NCBI RefSeq assembly: GCF_047495875.1
Contig: NC_092480.1
Location: 1,798,001-1,862,000, forward strand
Origin: Pithys albifrons albifrons
Lineage: Eukaryota > Chordata > Aves > Passeriformes > Thamnophilidae
DNA length: 64,000 bases
Direction of reading: 5' to 3'
Shown here: positions 1 to 12,779 of the stretch, piece after piece
How the letters are laid out: every line of letters starts with the position of its first letter
Position numbering within the stretch: the first letter of the stretch is position 1
Made by a program: the position numbers and the translations under genes
Notes under the pieces: model-generated
Database searches by the model: none
What the model was told of the DNA's origin: nothing
Seen by the model: only the letters and a program-made list of their open reading frames with translations

Positions 1-1590
1 GACCTTGGCACTATTGCCACAGGAATGCCCAGCATTAGCAGTCACCACACAGTTCTGTTCCCCCCTCCAGCTTTTCCCAGCCCTGTTTTTGCTCTCCCAT
101 GGGCTCATTCTCTTTTGCTGGGCCTTGCTTGCCCTGTGCCAGTCAAACAGCCTGTCACCCAGGGCAGGGCTGCAGCGAGAGGGGCTGGCAGTGCCCGGTG
201 CCAGCCAGGGCTGTTCCTCTGCCCCCTGGCAGGCTCTGCAGCACCCAGTCTGGGGCTCTGCTGAGCAGGCTTGCTGGGAGCCATGCCTTCCCTCAGCCCT
301 GCAGACACAGCCTGAGGAGGGAATGCAGAGTGGCAGCCAAGCGCTCCACGGCCCTGCCAATGTTTTTGATGCCTTTCTGTTTCTCTGGTGGAGCTCAAAG
401 CAGCAGCTCCAGTATTTGTGAAAGAGGCTGATGGGAACGGGCTCCCAATCCTTTTTTTTTCCTTCCCCACAAAGCAACAAAGCCCAAGTTATCCCAGAAA
501 TCAAAACAGACACTGGTTAACTAAAACAACAGTGTCTGTGGCAAAGCCAGAGACACACAGTCTGCAACTTCCCAAGCAGGGCCAGGCTCCTGAGACCACC
601 TGGTCACTGCAAGACCCTGAGAACATGGTCCTGTTGGGATCAGGACTGAATCCCAGCTGCCTGCATGAGTCATACATTCTCCCTGGGGTGCTGTGGTGCA
701 GACTGGCATGTGCCATCTCTCCAGCCACGCGATGAGGAGCAGTGGCAGAGCAAGGCTTGGGCTCTGCAGGTCACAGTGCAGCTCACCCAGGGCTAAGCTG
801 TGCCCTGTGCCCCTTCCAAAGTAGAATCCTTAGAATCCTTCTCCTCCTGCCACTTCTGGACAGACACAAGCTTTGCTCTACACTTGGGCAGATGCCCAGT
901 GATGCTGTGAGCCTGGCTGAGGGCACGGGCACACCTGGAGGAGGGCACTGGGGCCAGTTCCTGACACAGCCCACCAGCAGAGTGAATTACAGCTCAGCCC
1001 CTTGTTAGGGCATCCCATGAGGATTCATACCTGCACAGAACTGGTGTTAAATACCAAATCAAAGCTGTGGGGCTCAGGCTCTGCTCAAGAATGACATTCA
1101 CAGGGTATCTTTTAGTGTTGACCATCCCTTCTCTTAGAGCTGCCCAAGATTAGGTACCAGGATTAGTGCAGAAATGCCCAGCCAGAGCCTGAAGGGCTCT
1201 CAGAGGAGTGGAGAGGTGAGATACACATTCCTGTTCCTGTTTGCCATGCTGAGGGGGCAGCCTAAAAGCTGTCCCTAATGATGTGAGGTGCCTCATGGCA
1301 TCCTGCCATTCTCAGAAGGGCAAACTGTGCACTTTCACCGAGGTGGTTTAAAAAAATGGATTCCCAGTAATGTTTCTGGGGTTGCAGGTCAAAAGCAGCA
1401 GAACCAGAGCTCAGCCGAGAGCAGACCTGGGCATCACCTGCCCTCCCAAGATTCCCTTTGTCCCAGGTGATGCCAGCCCGTGCCACAGGTTACTCTGACA
1501 TCCTGCTCGAGCCGCAAGGATGAGCAGCAGGGAGAGCACTGAGAGCTCCCACTCTGGGGCTTCTCCTTTTGTTCAGGAACATTTGAAGTC
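1..1590. other. Left-edge non-coding flank, nothing recognised
   Basis: I see no exon, RNA gene or known repeat here. The open frames are short, overlap on both strands and resemble no family I know. In other vertebrates HSPB2 and CRYAB lie on this side of C11orf52, so regulatory DNA for those genes could be present, but no motif shows it. Confidence 0.4.
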
Positions 1591-1599
1591 CCTCCTCCG

Positions 1600-1926
1600 T
1601 CCTCTTTTGCATCACTGCTGGCATCAGCGGGACAGCGGCGGGACGCCCACTGCGCGAACCAGAAAACAGAATTTTAGCCCCGGGGTGAAGCCCTGGGGGG
1701 CATTTCCCACCTTGCCCTCTTCTCCCAGGCAGCAAGAGGTGAGCCAGGCCCCGGGGGCCACCTCCGGGAGATGCCACACGGGGCCAGCACAGCCCTGCGC
1801 AGCCCGTGGAGAGAAACCCGACACTGCCAGACACTCCCTTGGAATAGCCAGGGGCCGAGCAGGAACCAGGAAATACAAGCTCTCCCTGTCCAGAAAACAC
1901 TCCAGCTCCATGGGGGAAGGAGCGAC
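1600..1926 (+). promoter_or_regulatory. Probable promoter/5' UTR of the C11orf52 homologue
   Basis: This GC-rich stretch leads into the first coding ATG, and CpG content rises further just after it (1950-2030). No TATA box is evident. The call rests on position and base composition only; the transcription start is not visible. Confidence 0.3.
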
Positions 1927-4900
1927 ATGGGCAACCGGTGCAGCTGCGGGCGCCCGTGGTGAGTGCGGGGCGGGCAGGGGCGCGGGGGGCGCGGGCGGCT
2001 CCGGGGCTGACGGGGGGCTGGGGAGGGTTGGTGTCCTTGTGCTGGGCTTGCCAGGGCTCCTCCGGCCCCCAGCCCTGCCAGCTCACACCCACTGGGCAGC
2101 AGAGACAGCGGGGTCACGGCTGGGCAGGGCCGGGCTGGGCGCAGGGGCAGCAGGGCACGGGGCGAAGGGACTTTGCTGTCACATCCCTCAGCCCAGACGG
2201 GCTGTGCCACCTTCTCAGACTGGCAGCTCGGGCTCCTGGGCTCCCTCCTGGGAAGAGCTCAGTTCTAGGAAGGACCTACTTAAACCCCCTGTCCTCGCCC
2301 CTCCAGACAGGGAGACACCACAAGGTGTCCCTTTGTCGCACCGCAGGGAGGGTCCCGCGGCTCGGCCACCCCACCCCGCTCTCAGCTGTGCCAGCCCCGC
2401 TCCCTGCCCGCGGCTGGCCGGGCTTTAGTTACGCTGGGAAATCCTGGCCACGTCTTTGAGATGCTGCTGCTCTTTCTCCCTGGGAGGGAGGAGAACAATT
2501 TAATCCCTCCTGGCTCCCGCTGTGCCCGGACCTCCCGCTTACAGGGAGAGGGCACAGCGGAGCATCGCTCGCTGCCAAGTGGAAATATTTTCGGCTCTGA
2601 GCATGGAACAAGGGGAAGAGCCATGAATATCAGATGAAGCGCCGAGGACATTCTCTCCAAGACTGTATTTGTTGAAACTATGAGAAATTCACCCGCGATT
2701 TTTAATAATTCCAAGAGGCACAGCAGCACCTACTGGAGGAAGGGCAGGACGCCGAGGTCCTGCCAACCTGAGCCCTGAGCTGGAGAGGGTGGGATTTAGG
2801 AGTAGGAGCTGGAGGTGTGGGGTGGAAGGCTGGGTCTTGACATGTAACCCACCAAAACTCCCATTTCTATTTCCTCTGCCCTGTGGCAGAGGGTAAATGA
2901 GGCACGCGGGGCAGGAACCTGATGAGGAGATGCCTGGGGCACAGTCTGAGGGCTTTAAAGGAAAGCTGTGACAGCAAATGTGTTCCAAGAAGAAAGTTAT
3001 CAATGAATATGCCCTCGGGTGTGGGTGCAGGGTGTTCTCAGCTCTCAGTGCACTGAAGTGTGCACAGTCAGGAAAATATGCCCAAATCCAGCACTCTGCA
3101 GGCAGGAATCAGGATGGCACTGACATGGGAAAAGGGGAGGAAGCAATGGAGGAGCAGACACATGTGCTGTCATGTAGAATACGATGTGCTTCTCTCAGGC
3201 TGAGAGTCACAACATGTTTGACCTGGTTTGGAGGAGAGGGGAGACGTTTCCCTGCTCTGTTTCCCTTGCCCCCGTGTGCCAGTTCCTGGGAGGTGCCAGC
3301 TGCCCCTGGCTGTGCTCATCCTGCAGACAGCCCAGAATAGCTCCAGCCCACACACTGCCTGGGATGCACCACAAGAGGAGGCCACCAAAACCAGCAGCTC
3401 GGGACGCTGATCCAGCAAAGGGCAGAGGGACCCCGCGAGTTTGGCTTCAATGGTGCTGCTGTGGCTGCAGCCCACAACGAGCCTGCCAGGAGGGAAAGGG
3501 CTCTGCCACACAAGCCTTGGCGAGGAGGGACCTGGAGATCCTGCAGACAGCAGAGGAGGAAGCTGCAAAAGCCAAGGGAGAACCACTACAAGGCAAATTT
3601 CACAGAAACTTCACAGAATATTCCCGCAAAGATCACCGAGTCCAACTCTTAAGTCAAGAGTTGGCCCACACAGGGATCAAACCCACAACTTTGCTGTTAT
3701 TAGCACCAGGCTCTAACTAGCTGAGATAATCCCGGGTTGAAGCAGTTCTGCCTTGATTTAGCCCCCCAGATTTTGCCTGTCAGGGGCTGGAGGGCCCTCA
3801 GTGCCCCTGTGGGCAGCACTGGGCACGTGGAGCAGTGCCAGGTCACAGTGTGGCCACCCTGCCTTCCCCAAAGCTGCCTCTGCCTTCCCAGCAAGTCTGG
3901 TTAATCATTGCTGACCATTTTCAATGGCTCCAGGTCCTCTGCCCACGTTCATGCTGGTTTTTGCTTTCCCATTGGAGTGCCAAAGGCATTCCTGCACACG
4001 CTGTCCTGCTCCCCCACCCACTGGAGCTGCCAGAGCGCTGGCACTGGCACTGGCACAGCCCTGCCTGGGGCTCTGCTCTCCTCCCACCTGTGTGGGACCA
4101 ACTGGCAAATGCACGCCATGTGGGACATACAATATTCCTTGGAGACCAAATGGTGACCCTGTAGCCCCACCCAGCAGAGAGCTGTGAGCCCCTCAGCTGC
4201 ACACTTGGTCCGTGGCCAGCACCACACAGACATGTGGAGCCACACCAGGGCTGGCACCTGCTCTCTGACCCCCCCAGACGTCATGCAGTGGTGACATTTC
4301 CTTCATGCATCTGTCCCAGAGTGTGACACGAGCTGCCCTGCCAGCCCCAGCCTGCAGGAGCTCAGCTCGGGGCTCTGTTGTTACAGCTGGAGTGGATTTG
4401 GCTCCTGTTCATCCCCTGGCTGGATCAGAGCTGTGTTTGGCTTGTTCTCTTTCTGGTCACACAGGTACAGCTGAGATCAGGGTTTGGCTTGGCTGTTCAC
4501 AAGTGCATGACCTGTTTGGTTTGGTTGTGCTCTGGGTGGAAAGCTGAGAACAGGAAAACTGTCTGAAACACTGAATTAGCACAAGGTCTGTGCACAGCTG
4601 CTCCTTGGGCAGGGGGGGCACAGAACAGGGAGTGGGGTACCCCTAGAGAGGGGTTTGTGCCAGCTGAGATCATGCCCTGCACCCTGATCTGAGCTGTTGC
4701 AAAACTGCAGTGAGATGTGTCCTCATTCCCTGAGAGGCACCTTGGCCATCCAGGCAGGGCTGGGAGACCTGGGGGTGGCTGTGGCAGGTGTGGCACAGAA
4801 GGAAACACATCCCCACACCTTCCCCTCGGACCTTCTCCCTGTCAGGGTCACCTGGGCTCTGGTTTGGCTCCAAAGCTCCTCTGAGGCACCTCCTGGGCCT

Positions 4901-6702
4901 GTCTCACTGCACTGTCAGTGTTGGGAGGGCACAGCCTGGGCATTGGCAGGACTGATGGGTCTCTCTCATTTCAGGACGTGTCCTTCGCCTTTCAAAAGAA
5001 AGGAAGAAAAGCAAGGTAAGGATTTGTGAAAATGCTTCAGAGGGCAGGAAGAGGTGGGTGAGTTCCCTGGTTGGCTGTGGAGGGGATCCCTGAGGTGCCC
5101 TCCCACACTCTTTGTATTTAACCTTCCTCAATGGAAGTTTGCTAGAAGCAAAAGGCAACATTTCTTTAAAAGTTAAAGCAAGGGGTGTGATGTTCCATGA
5201 GGGAGGGAAGGGATTTCAGCAGTGTCTTCAAAATAAGAAGGTTTCACATCAAAACACAGGAGCAGCACAGCAGAGGCTGCATCAAACTCCTGTAGGAGCT
5301 GCAAACATCTGCCTGACAACAGTCCCCCAGAATAAATGTTCCTTAAGTAGCTCAGTTGTGTCCTGTGGCCTTTGGACCATGCTGGGCAAAAATATGTTTG
5401 CCAGGCAGCAAAGGAAATAACAAAGTTAAAACTGGATCTGACTCCTCCAAGGGCCTGACAAGGAAGCTCTCTGTGCTCTGTCCTCCTGGGTTCTGCCAAG
5501 AACACTGTGGTCCACAGCGTGTTGTCATCCTGGGAAACCTTATTTTTCCCAAAGAAACAAGGCCAGGCTTTCTTCTCAGGGCCAGCATTAGGGCTGAGGG
5601 TGGCAGATGAAGTGGAAATTTGATTTGTGCCCAGTGGGGAGAGCCCATGGCCAGACATGGCATTCCTGCACCCAAAGGTGGAACAGCAAAGAGCTGTTGG
5701 CCTGATCTGCTGGTGTTTGTCTTGCAGGAGCTCAGGTGAGGCAGGAGAGCCGAGAGCAGCAGCCTGGCAGGAAGGTACCCACTGCCCAGAGTCTTTGTCC
5801 TGACTGTGTGTTGAGAGGACAGAGCTGAGCATCCCTTCCTGGGCCAGAGGGGTTGGGAGGGCACGGGGCAGCTTGTCCAGAGCCAGGAACCCTCTCTGGG
5901 CAGCCTTTCCTGGCTGTGGGAACAGGGTGGGCAGGGGCTGGGTGGGCAGGAGTGGGTGAGCAGGAGTGGGTGGGCAGGAGTGGGTGGGCAGGAGTGGGTG
6001 AGCAGGAGTGGGTGGGCAGGAGTGGGTGGGCAGAGCTGAGTGGGCAGGGGGTGGGTGGTGCAGGAGGTGGGTGGGCAGAGTTGGGTGGGCAGGGATGGGT
6101 GGTGCAGGGTTGGGTGGGCAGGGGATAGGTTGGCAGGGGATGGGTAGACAGGGATGGGTGGGCAAAGGGCTGTGAGGTGCAGGGCTGGGTGGCAGGGCTG
6201 GGTGGGCAGGGCTGGGTGGGCAGAGGGCTATGTGGTGCAGGGATGGGTGGGCAGGGAATAGGTTGGCAGAGGATGGGTGGGCAGGGCTGGGTGGTGCAGG
6301 GGGTGTGTGGTGCGGGGATGGGTGGGCAGGGAATAGGTTGGCAAGGAATGGGTAGGCAGGGATGGGTGGGCAAAGGGCTGTGTGGTGCAGGGATGGGTGG
6401 CAGGGTGGATGGGCAGGGATGGGGGCAGCCCACCAGCTGCGTTTCCAGAGCTTTCTCCCCCCAAGGTGCCGGCATACGAGGACGTGCCCGGTGTGCCCGT
6501 GTATGCCACGGTGGGCAGAGCCCCGGGGGCACAGCAGGATGACACCATCCACTATGCAGACATCCAGGTGTTCTCCCAGCCCCGGGAGCGCTCGGTGGCA
6601 GAGGTGAAGAGCCTGCAGCAGCAGAATGCCACCGAGTATGCCACCCTCAACTTCCCCAGCGCCAGGCTCAAGTACGACAGCAAGAATGGCACCTTGGTGT
6701 GA
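1927..6702 (+). CDS. C11orf52: C11orf52 homologue, small probably myristoylated protein (4 exons)
   Basis: Coding exons are 1927-1958, 4975-5015, 5728-5774 and 6466-6702. Phases join cleanly and give 118 residues; an alternative last-exon acceptor at 6450 would add 5 (123). Human C11orf52 is about 123 residues. Exon 1 reads MGNRCSCGRPW, matching the human start; Gly2 and the nearby cysteines fit N-myristoylation plus palmitoylation, so membrane attachment is inferred. The last exon has the family's conserved blocks HYADIQV (Tyr70) and NATEYATL (Tyr98), and ends DSKNGTLV, a class I PDZ-ligand form. Further tyrosines are 44, 53 and 110. Family function is not established. The next gene is DIXDC1, as in mammals. 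Intron 3 holds a G-rich minisatellite. Exon 3, which is short and weakly conserved, is the least certain part. Confidence 0.88.
3608..3735 (-). mobile_element. tRNA-Ile-derived SINE with CR1-like tail (TguSINE1-like)
   Basis: On the minus strand a tRNA-like head is readable: GCTAGTTAGAG in the A-box region, GGTGCTAATAAC resembling an Ile anticodon arm, and a B-box-like GGGTTTGATCC. A short CR1-like tail (TTGGACTCGGTGATCTTTG) ends in an ATTCTGTGA-type terminus. This is the architecture of the passerine TguSINE1 family. It is diverged and not a functional tRNA gene. It lies in intron 1 of the C11orf52 homologue. Confidence 0.8.
5928..6425 (+). repeat. G-rich minisatellite (GAGTGGGTGGGCAG-type)
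   Basis: About 500 bp of imperfect tandem repeats. They begin with a near-perfect 14-bp unit and pass into longer variants such as GATGGGTGGGCAGGGCTGGGTGGTGCAGG. The + strand is dense in GGG runs and could form G-quadruplexes. The array fills intron 3 of the C11orf52 homologue and ends about 40 bp before the last exon. It produces long artefactual open frames. Confidence 0.9.
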
Positions 6703-9180
6703 AGGACTTGATGGCCTCCTCCTCCTCCTTCAGCAGCAAAAGGAGTTCTCAGACTTGGAGCTGTTGTAGATCCAAGAGGACCTCTTGGACTCGTTGTGTG
6801 TCTCTGTCAGGCTGTGCCTTCCACCACAGACCTGCTCACAGGATGAGGAGTTTCCCATCGGATTCTGCTGACACAAAAACACCTCTTCCCTTTGGAAGAG
6901 TTGCCTGTGGAGCTGCAACCCATCTCTGGGCACTGGGAGGTGGCAGAGCTGCTCCTGGGCTGGTGAAGGCTCAGAGCTGCAGGGAGGAAGCCCCTGCTGT
7001 GGCACAGGACCTGCTGAGTGCTGGATTTGGGAACGTGGCACACAGAGCTCAGGACTGGCACAAGGGAGGTTTGGACAATGTTAGGAAAATTCTGCATGTG
7101 CAGATGATACTCTGAAGAAATGAAACCTTTGACAGTATCTACTGCAATGTCTTCTTCCAACACCTGCCATGTGGCTGCAGCCACTCACTGTGAGCATCCT
7201 CTGCTCTCAAAAATCAGTGTTCTATAACCATGCCCAGCTCTGGAGAGCCAAGGCCAGACATGCAGAACTGATGAGGGCTGTGGGACAATTCCCCTCACTT
7301 CTGGGCTGGGCATCTGTGCCCTGCATGCACATGCTGAGAAATGAGCTCCTGGCTCTGCCTGAGAGTGGGACAAAGAAAACTGGCCCCTTAGCTGTGAGGC
7401 AGCCCCATGTTTGGGGCAGTTTCCCAGTTCCTGTGGAGACCAGCAACGTGCCTGAGACACTGGGAGTGAATCCTGCTCAGCCTCAGAGAGGACTTTGGAC
7501 TTTGCCTCCCTTTTTGCTCACTTTGTACTGTCAACCTTCGTCATAAACCCCAGGAACACAGAGCACACTGTGTGTTAACCCTCCCAGACACACCTTTGAG
7601 AGCCTGTTTAGGGAGTTAAACTAGTGTTAATAATGCAGTATAGCACTTGTGCAAAAGGCTTCTGCCACTGCACTGAACTGGGCACCACTGGCAGTGGAAC
7701 ACAGACCCCAAGCACAACCTGCAGGTACTAAATGAGAGCTTGGCAGGTTCTGTTCCTCAACAATGGTCTGCAGAGCTAAATGCAGATCGTGGGACAACCT
7801 GGTTATTGCCAGGGTTTAAAAACAGACATCCTGGCACCTTTTATAAACACATATAATTTTGCATATTATAACTCAGCTGAATGTAAAAAGCATGAAGGAG
7901 TTCCTGCTCATTGTGAAAGCTGAGCTGGTGTGGGCAGTGTTTGCTGAGGTGGAAATGGTTGAGGACCAGTCTGGAACCTTTTCTCCCTTTTGGCCACACT
8001 GTCCAGGAGAGCTCAGCAGGGCTATTGAGAGGGCAGAGGAATCTTTCTAGAAGGTCCTTTTTTTATAATGGATATGATATATTTTTCTACCTGAAAAGGT
8101 TTTTTTTTTGCCCATGCCATCTACCTGACCTCAGTGGGGCCACTGTAAGGTCTGCCCTTAATTTATAATGGGGACAGGATGATGTTGTTGGAAGGGCTTT
8201 TTCTGAGCTCCCATTTCTGCTCCTCTTGCTGAACTCCATGCCCAGCATGAAACCCTTTGGACTGAGGAGGATTGAATGGGCACAGACAGGAGTTTGAGGG
8301 AGCCCTGGGGCACTTGAACACTCAGTTGTGCCAGCCCAGTGCCAGAGAGGCTGCCAGGCCTGGCCCATGCTGGGCAACAGGGATGTCCCTCCTTGCACTG
8401 GCCCCTGGTACAACTAAAAGGGACTCTGGCTCCAGTTCTAGCCAAGCCCTCTGCATCATAGGAATAAACTGGATTTTTTAGAAACATTATTAAACATGGG
8501 CTACAGTTCAGGAGATGGGAGGGTTTCTAGAAAGTACAAGACTCCACCAAATGATTTTTTAAAGCAATTCTAGTGAACAGCAGTTAATTGCAATGGCATG
8601 CACAGAGGATGGTACTGAGGTTTCTCCTCCCCCAGCAGCACAGCTGGGGCTGGGGACAACAACCTGCCAACCTCTCAACACCAAGGTCACGATCCTCAGC
8701 CCAGATTGGTGTAAATTTGCACATCCATCATGTCAAACCAGTTCTGCCTTGGCCATGAGTAGGACTGGGCTTGGCTCAGAGGAACCTCCTTCACCGAAGT
8801 CACTGGGTCTGTGGCTCAGCCCTTCTGTGTGAGGAGCGAGTGGGAGCTCAGCCGGGTTCTATGAGAGCCTGAGCTCCTGGAATGGTGCTTTATCTCCCAC
8901 CCCTCAGGAGCTCCAGCTCCACAGTGCTGGGGGGTGTTTCTGGAAGCACAGCACATCTTGGAGACCACCAGATGCTCCCATTCAGGAGGGGGGATTTTGC
9001 TCATTTTCCAGGCTTTTGGCAGAGAAATGGAAAAGCCACGTGTTCTGCGACAGGGATTTTTTCTGCCCGTTGAAACCCTCCCTGAGTGTATCTGCTGTGC
9101 CTCCCGCGGCTCTGGGGGAGGAACCGAGTGTTGCTGTACCATTAAAGACGGAATGTTCAGTTTTAAGTGATAAAATCCCG
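6703..9180 (+). other. 3' UTR and downstream DNA of the C11orf52 homologue
   Basis: No further exon is recognised. A canonical AATAAA at 8463-8468 is the first clear polyadenylation signal after the stop and may end the transcript, but a nearer weak site cannot be excluded. No transposon is obvious. Confidence 0.35.
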
Positions 9181-9430
9181 GACTTTGGGGGGTGTGGGGC
9201 GGTGACGCCGTGCTGGGCTTGGGTCCTCCTCCTGCCCGCGGTCCCTGCCCTATTCCCGAGTCCCCGGTCCCTGCCCGTGGTCCCTGCCCTGTTCCGAGCC
9301 CCCGTTCCCGGCCCCTGGCCCGGCTGCAGGCGGAGCCCGGCACATCCCGCCCCATCCCGCCCCTGTCCCCACGGCAACCGGAGACGCGCACCGGGAGCAG
9401 GTACGGCCGCGGCACCCACCGCACCTCACC
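9180..9430. promoter_or_regulatory. CpG-rich block, possible unassigned promoter
   Basis: This isolated GC- and CpG-rich stretch lies between genes. It contains short CCCGAG/CCCGTGGTCCCTGCC repeats and, near its end, GGGAGCAG followed by GTACGG, which could serve as a splice donor. No coding exon can be attached to it. It may be an upstream non-coding first exon of DIXDC1, an unrelated non-coding transcript, or degenerate repeat sequence. Confidence 0.25.
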
Positions 9431-9434
9431 CCAA

Positions 9435-9780
9435 CCCACTCCATCCCATCCCATCCCATCCCATCCCATCCCATCCCACCCCACCCCATCCCACCCCATC
9501 CCATTCCATCCTATTCCCTCCCATTCGCTCCCAACCCAACCCATCCCATCCCATCCCATCCCATCCCATCCCATCCCATCCCATCCCATCCTATCCTATC
9601 CTGTCTCACTCCATCCTATTCCATCCCATCCCATGCCATCCCATCCTATTCCCTCCCATGTGCTTCCATTCCCTCCCATTCCCTCCCATTCCCTCCCATC
9701 CCATCCCATCTCATCCCATCCCATCCCATCCCATCCCATCCCATCCCATCCCACCCCACCCCATCCCACCCCACTGCACC
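9435..9780 (+). repeat. CCCAT pentanucleotide array
   Basis: About 345 bp of (CCCAT)n and close variants (CCCAC, CCATT, CCTAT). Five is not a multiple of three, so all frames stay open and give spurious Pro/Ser/His-rich or Gly/Trp/Met-rich proteins on the two strands. A larger array of the same class lies at 42690-43855. Confidence 0.95.
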
Positions 9781-12779
9781 CCGCAGGGTCCCTGCTGTTC
9801 CCTGCCCCCCTCCCCAGCAGCCCCTCATTCCCCCAGGCCCCCCCAGCTCTGGGAGCTCTCCCTGTCCCCTGACCCATCCCAGCCCTCCCTCCCTGGCTCT
9901 GCCAGCCCTGCTGCTCCTGGGGATTCCCACGATCCAACCCCACTTCCAGAGGCACCTGGGGCCACACAGCCCTCTGAGGGCTCAGGTCCTTGTCCCACAC
10001 CTTTTTTTTGGTGCAGAATGGGCCCCCAAATACCTCCAGATTGAGAAGCCCCCTTAGCTCTGCCTCTGTCCCCCATCCTGTCCCACCTGTGTCCCCCAGG
10101 GATGGACCAGGATGGCACAGCCAAGCCCACAGTGACCACCTGCCCAAGGGTCACTCCCCCACCTTTAAAGGGTGATTAAACCCACGGGTTTCTCCTGCCT
10201 TTCCCAAGGAACCATTCCAGCACTTCCAAACTCCCCACCTTTCCTTTTTCCAGGCTTCCCTCAGCACTTCTGATGGAAGACCAAGCAAATACAGATTACA
10301 AGAAAACTCATAAATAAAAATATCAGGATGTTGAAGGGTTTTTTTCCTAAAACTATTTATGGATCTGTGCTGTCTGGGCTAAACACCCTGAATCAAAGAA
10401 TACCCTGAATATTCAACACTGGGGACAGCTTTGACTGGCAGATTCAACTTCCATTGAACTTGGATTCCCCCTCTAGAGATAATTAAAGTCTATATGTAGT
10501 GTCAGCCAATGTAATCAGGAATATTTTTCCCTGTGTTTTAGAGGAATTCTGTCCACCAGACACACTTTACACAGGGAAGAAAATGCAAAAATGTGTAAAT
10601 TGCCCTAAGGCTGTGGCCCTTGGATATATTTTTTGCAGCAAGTGAAAAAAAAAAAAAGGCAATTTTCTCCCTTTGTTTTAATTCAGATTTTTTTTTTGTC
10701 TGTTCTCCCTCTAAGAATTTTTTTCCTTTGCATTTAATCCATTTGCTTTCCCCCTCAGGCCTCAAGGAGTGCTGAGCTGAGCTGAGCTGTGGCCCCCAGC
10801 ATGGGAACTCTGATGGACACAGTGCCCTGTCACCCACCCCCTGCACCTTCTGTGAGTTCCCAGGAGCCCTCCCTGTGTGTCACCTCTGTTTGGGTGCCTG
10901 GTGGGGAGGCTGGGAGGGGACACTCAGTGACACAAAGCCATCAGTTGTGTCAAGCAGCTGTTTTGGTTATTCAAATGAATTCCTGAACCACCCTCGCTTG
11001 TTTTTATCTCCCCAACCCAAACGATCAGCAAGAGCTGAGCTGTGCAAGGACAGGGGTGGGTTGGGGACGTGCTGGAAGTGGCCAGGAGATGGCAATGCCA
11101 CCACCCAAACTGCCACCCTGCTGGTTGCTGTGAAGGTCACTCAGGAGGAGCAGCTGATGGGAACATCCTTTAGACACCATTGCCCCTTGGGAATTTCCCC
11201 ATTCCTTGGGGAAAACTCAGTGAGAATTACGAAGCATCATTTTAGTGAGAGGCTGTTTTGCTTCCTTTTTGCAAAGGTGACATTCAAAGGCACCCATTAG
11301 GATGATATAAACATTAAAAACCCCCCCACGGTTTCTGCTACAAGAAGCTGAAATTTCAGAGTGAGGCACAAAGGGGGGACCAGCATTTAATTTTCAGAGT
11401 TATTTTCAGCACACACAGGCACCCAAGGTGCATTTGTGCTCCCTCAATGAACAGGAGAATGGCTCAGCATGTCCTGCCTCTGCCCAGCATCAGGAACAGC
11501 CTGGGTTTTATTCCCTCACATTCCCATTGTCAGACTCAGGCAGGTCTTTCCAAGGTAAGAAACCCCACACAGAAGCAAATCTTTGATGCCAAAATCTCTG
11601 AGCCTGAGCCCATATAATGAGAACACTTTGCCTTTGCTGTGTTAGATGTTTACTGTGTAGCCCTGAAAAACAGAAAATAAACACATATAAAATTATCACA
11701 ATTATAAATAAATATATTACATTGAAGAAAAAATATATAATAAGATATTAGCTAAGAAGAGCATTATAAACTGCACAGAAAAGGCTCAGAGTATCTTTTG
11801 TTGGGTTTTGCTTCAAAACTAGGTCACTTTCTGTCTGATGGGGAAACCACTTAATTTTTCTACAATGTTTGATTGAAATTTCGAAGGCATCCCAAAAGGA
11901 TGGGGATAAATATTGATTGCTGCCTATTTGATGGCATTCTGAGGCTCCAAATAAACTGGCTCGAGGTACCAACCCCCAGCTTTCCAGCTTACAAGGCTTT
12001 ATGCAAAGCCTCCCAGTAATCTGCTGGTTTGCTTAACAGATGTGGTGCTGCAACCCGTGAAAACATCAAAATCTCAATTCCCAGCAGATTATGAACTGCA
12101 GGGAAAGGCAACGTGAATAATTTAAAGCTCAAACCGCGGAGGTTTTGGGGGGTGACTCCTTTTGGAACGACAGAGGGAAACAAATACCTGTTGCTCCTCT
12201 TGCTGTGTTTGAGCTGCTGCTGTAAAACGGTGACATTTTGCCACTGTTTTTTTCCTCGTGGTGCAGAGAAACAGGTTTGTTTTTAAACATCTCTCTCCCT
12301 TGGAGCTGCTTGGCTGAGTATTTTGGAGCCTGTGGGCACAGCGGCCAGTCCCGCCAGCGTTCCTGTGACAGGAGGGGTTTCACCCATTCCCAGAGGGGTT
12401 TATTTTCCTTTTTTCTTTCCCCTGGTCATTTCCTGTAAGGTGATACCAACCTGGAGAGATACCTGATCCTTATTTCTGGCCTGAGCGCACGTATTGATTT
12501 AGAAAACATGCAGGGGTTGTCTATTTAATTGCAGTTTGATCCTTTTTCTCTCGTTTCCTTTTCCCCCCGAGTGTTTCCACCTCCAAACGCATCGAGCTTT
12601 GCTGTCTCTTTGGGGCAGCACCTCCATCCTTTCGCTTTTCTGCCTGCACAAAGCAGTTCTCTCCCTCCCTGCCCCCACCAGCGGGACTCACTGGCTCTGC
12701 TGGGTTTGTAAACCTCATTTTTATTTTATTATTTTTTTTTTCGCGTGTGTGGAGGGCTGGCAATGGGTTTCAGATGTTT
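9781..12779. other. Intergenic DNA between C11orf52 homologue and DIXDC1
   Basis: No gene, RNA or recognisable mobile element is seen. There are A/T runs (10630-10700) and an AT-rich patch at 11680-11760. Open frames are short and unsupported by splice sites or homology. Confidence 0.4.

Noticed and set aside
1520..2428. 302-codon frame across the C11orf52 exon 1 region
   Set aside because: GC-rich DNA gives long open frames by chance. The conserved MGNRCSCG start at 1927 is in a different frame and has a proper donor.
5173..6552. 459-codon minus-strand frame rich in His/Pro
   Set aside because: It is antisense to a G-rich minisatellite and overlaps exons 3 and 4 of the C11orf52 homologue.
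9016..10044. 342-codon frame over the CCCAT array
   Set aside because: A pentanucleotide repeat stays open in all frames; no homology or conserved start.
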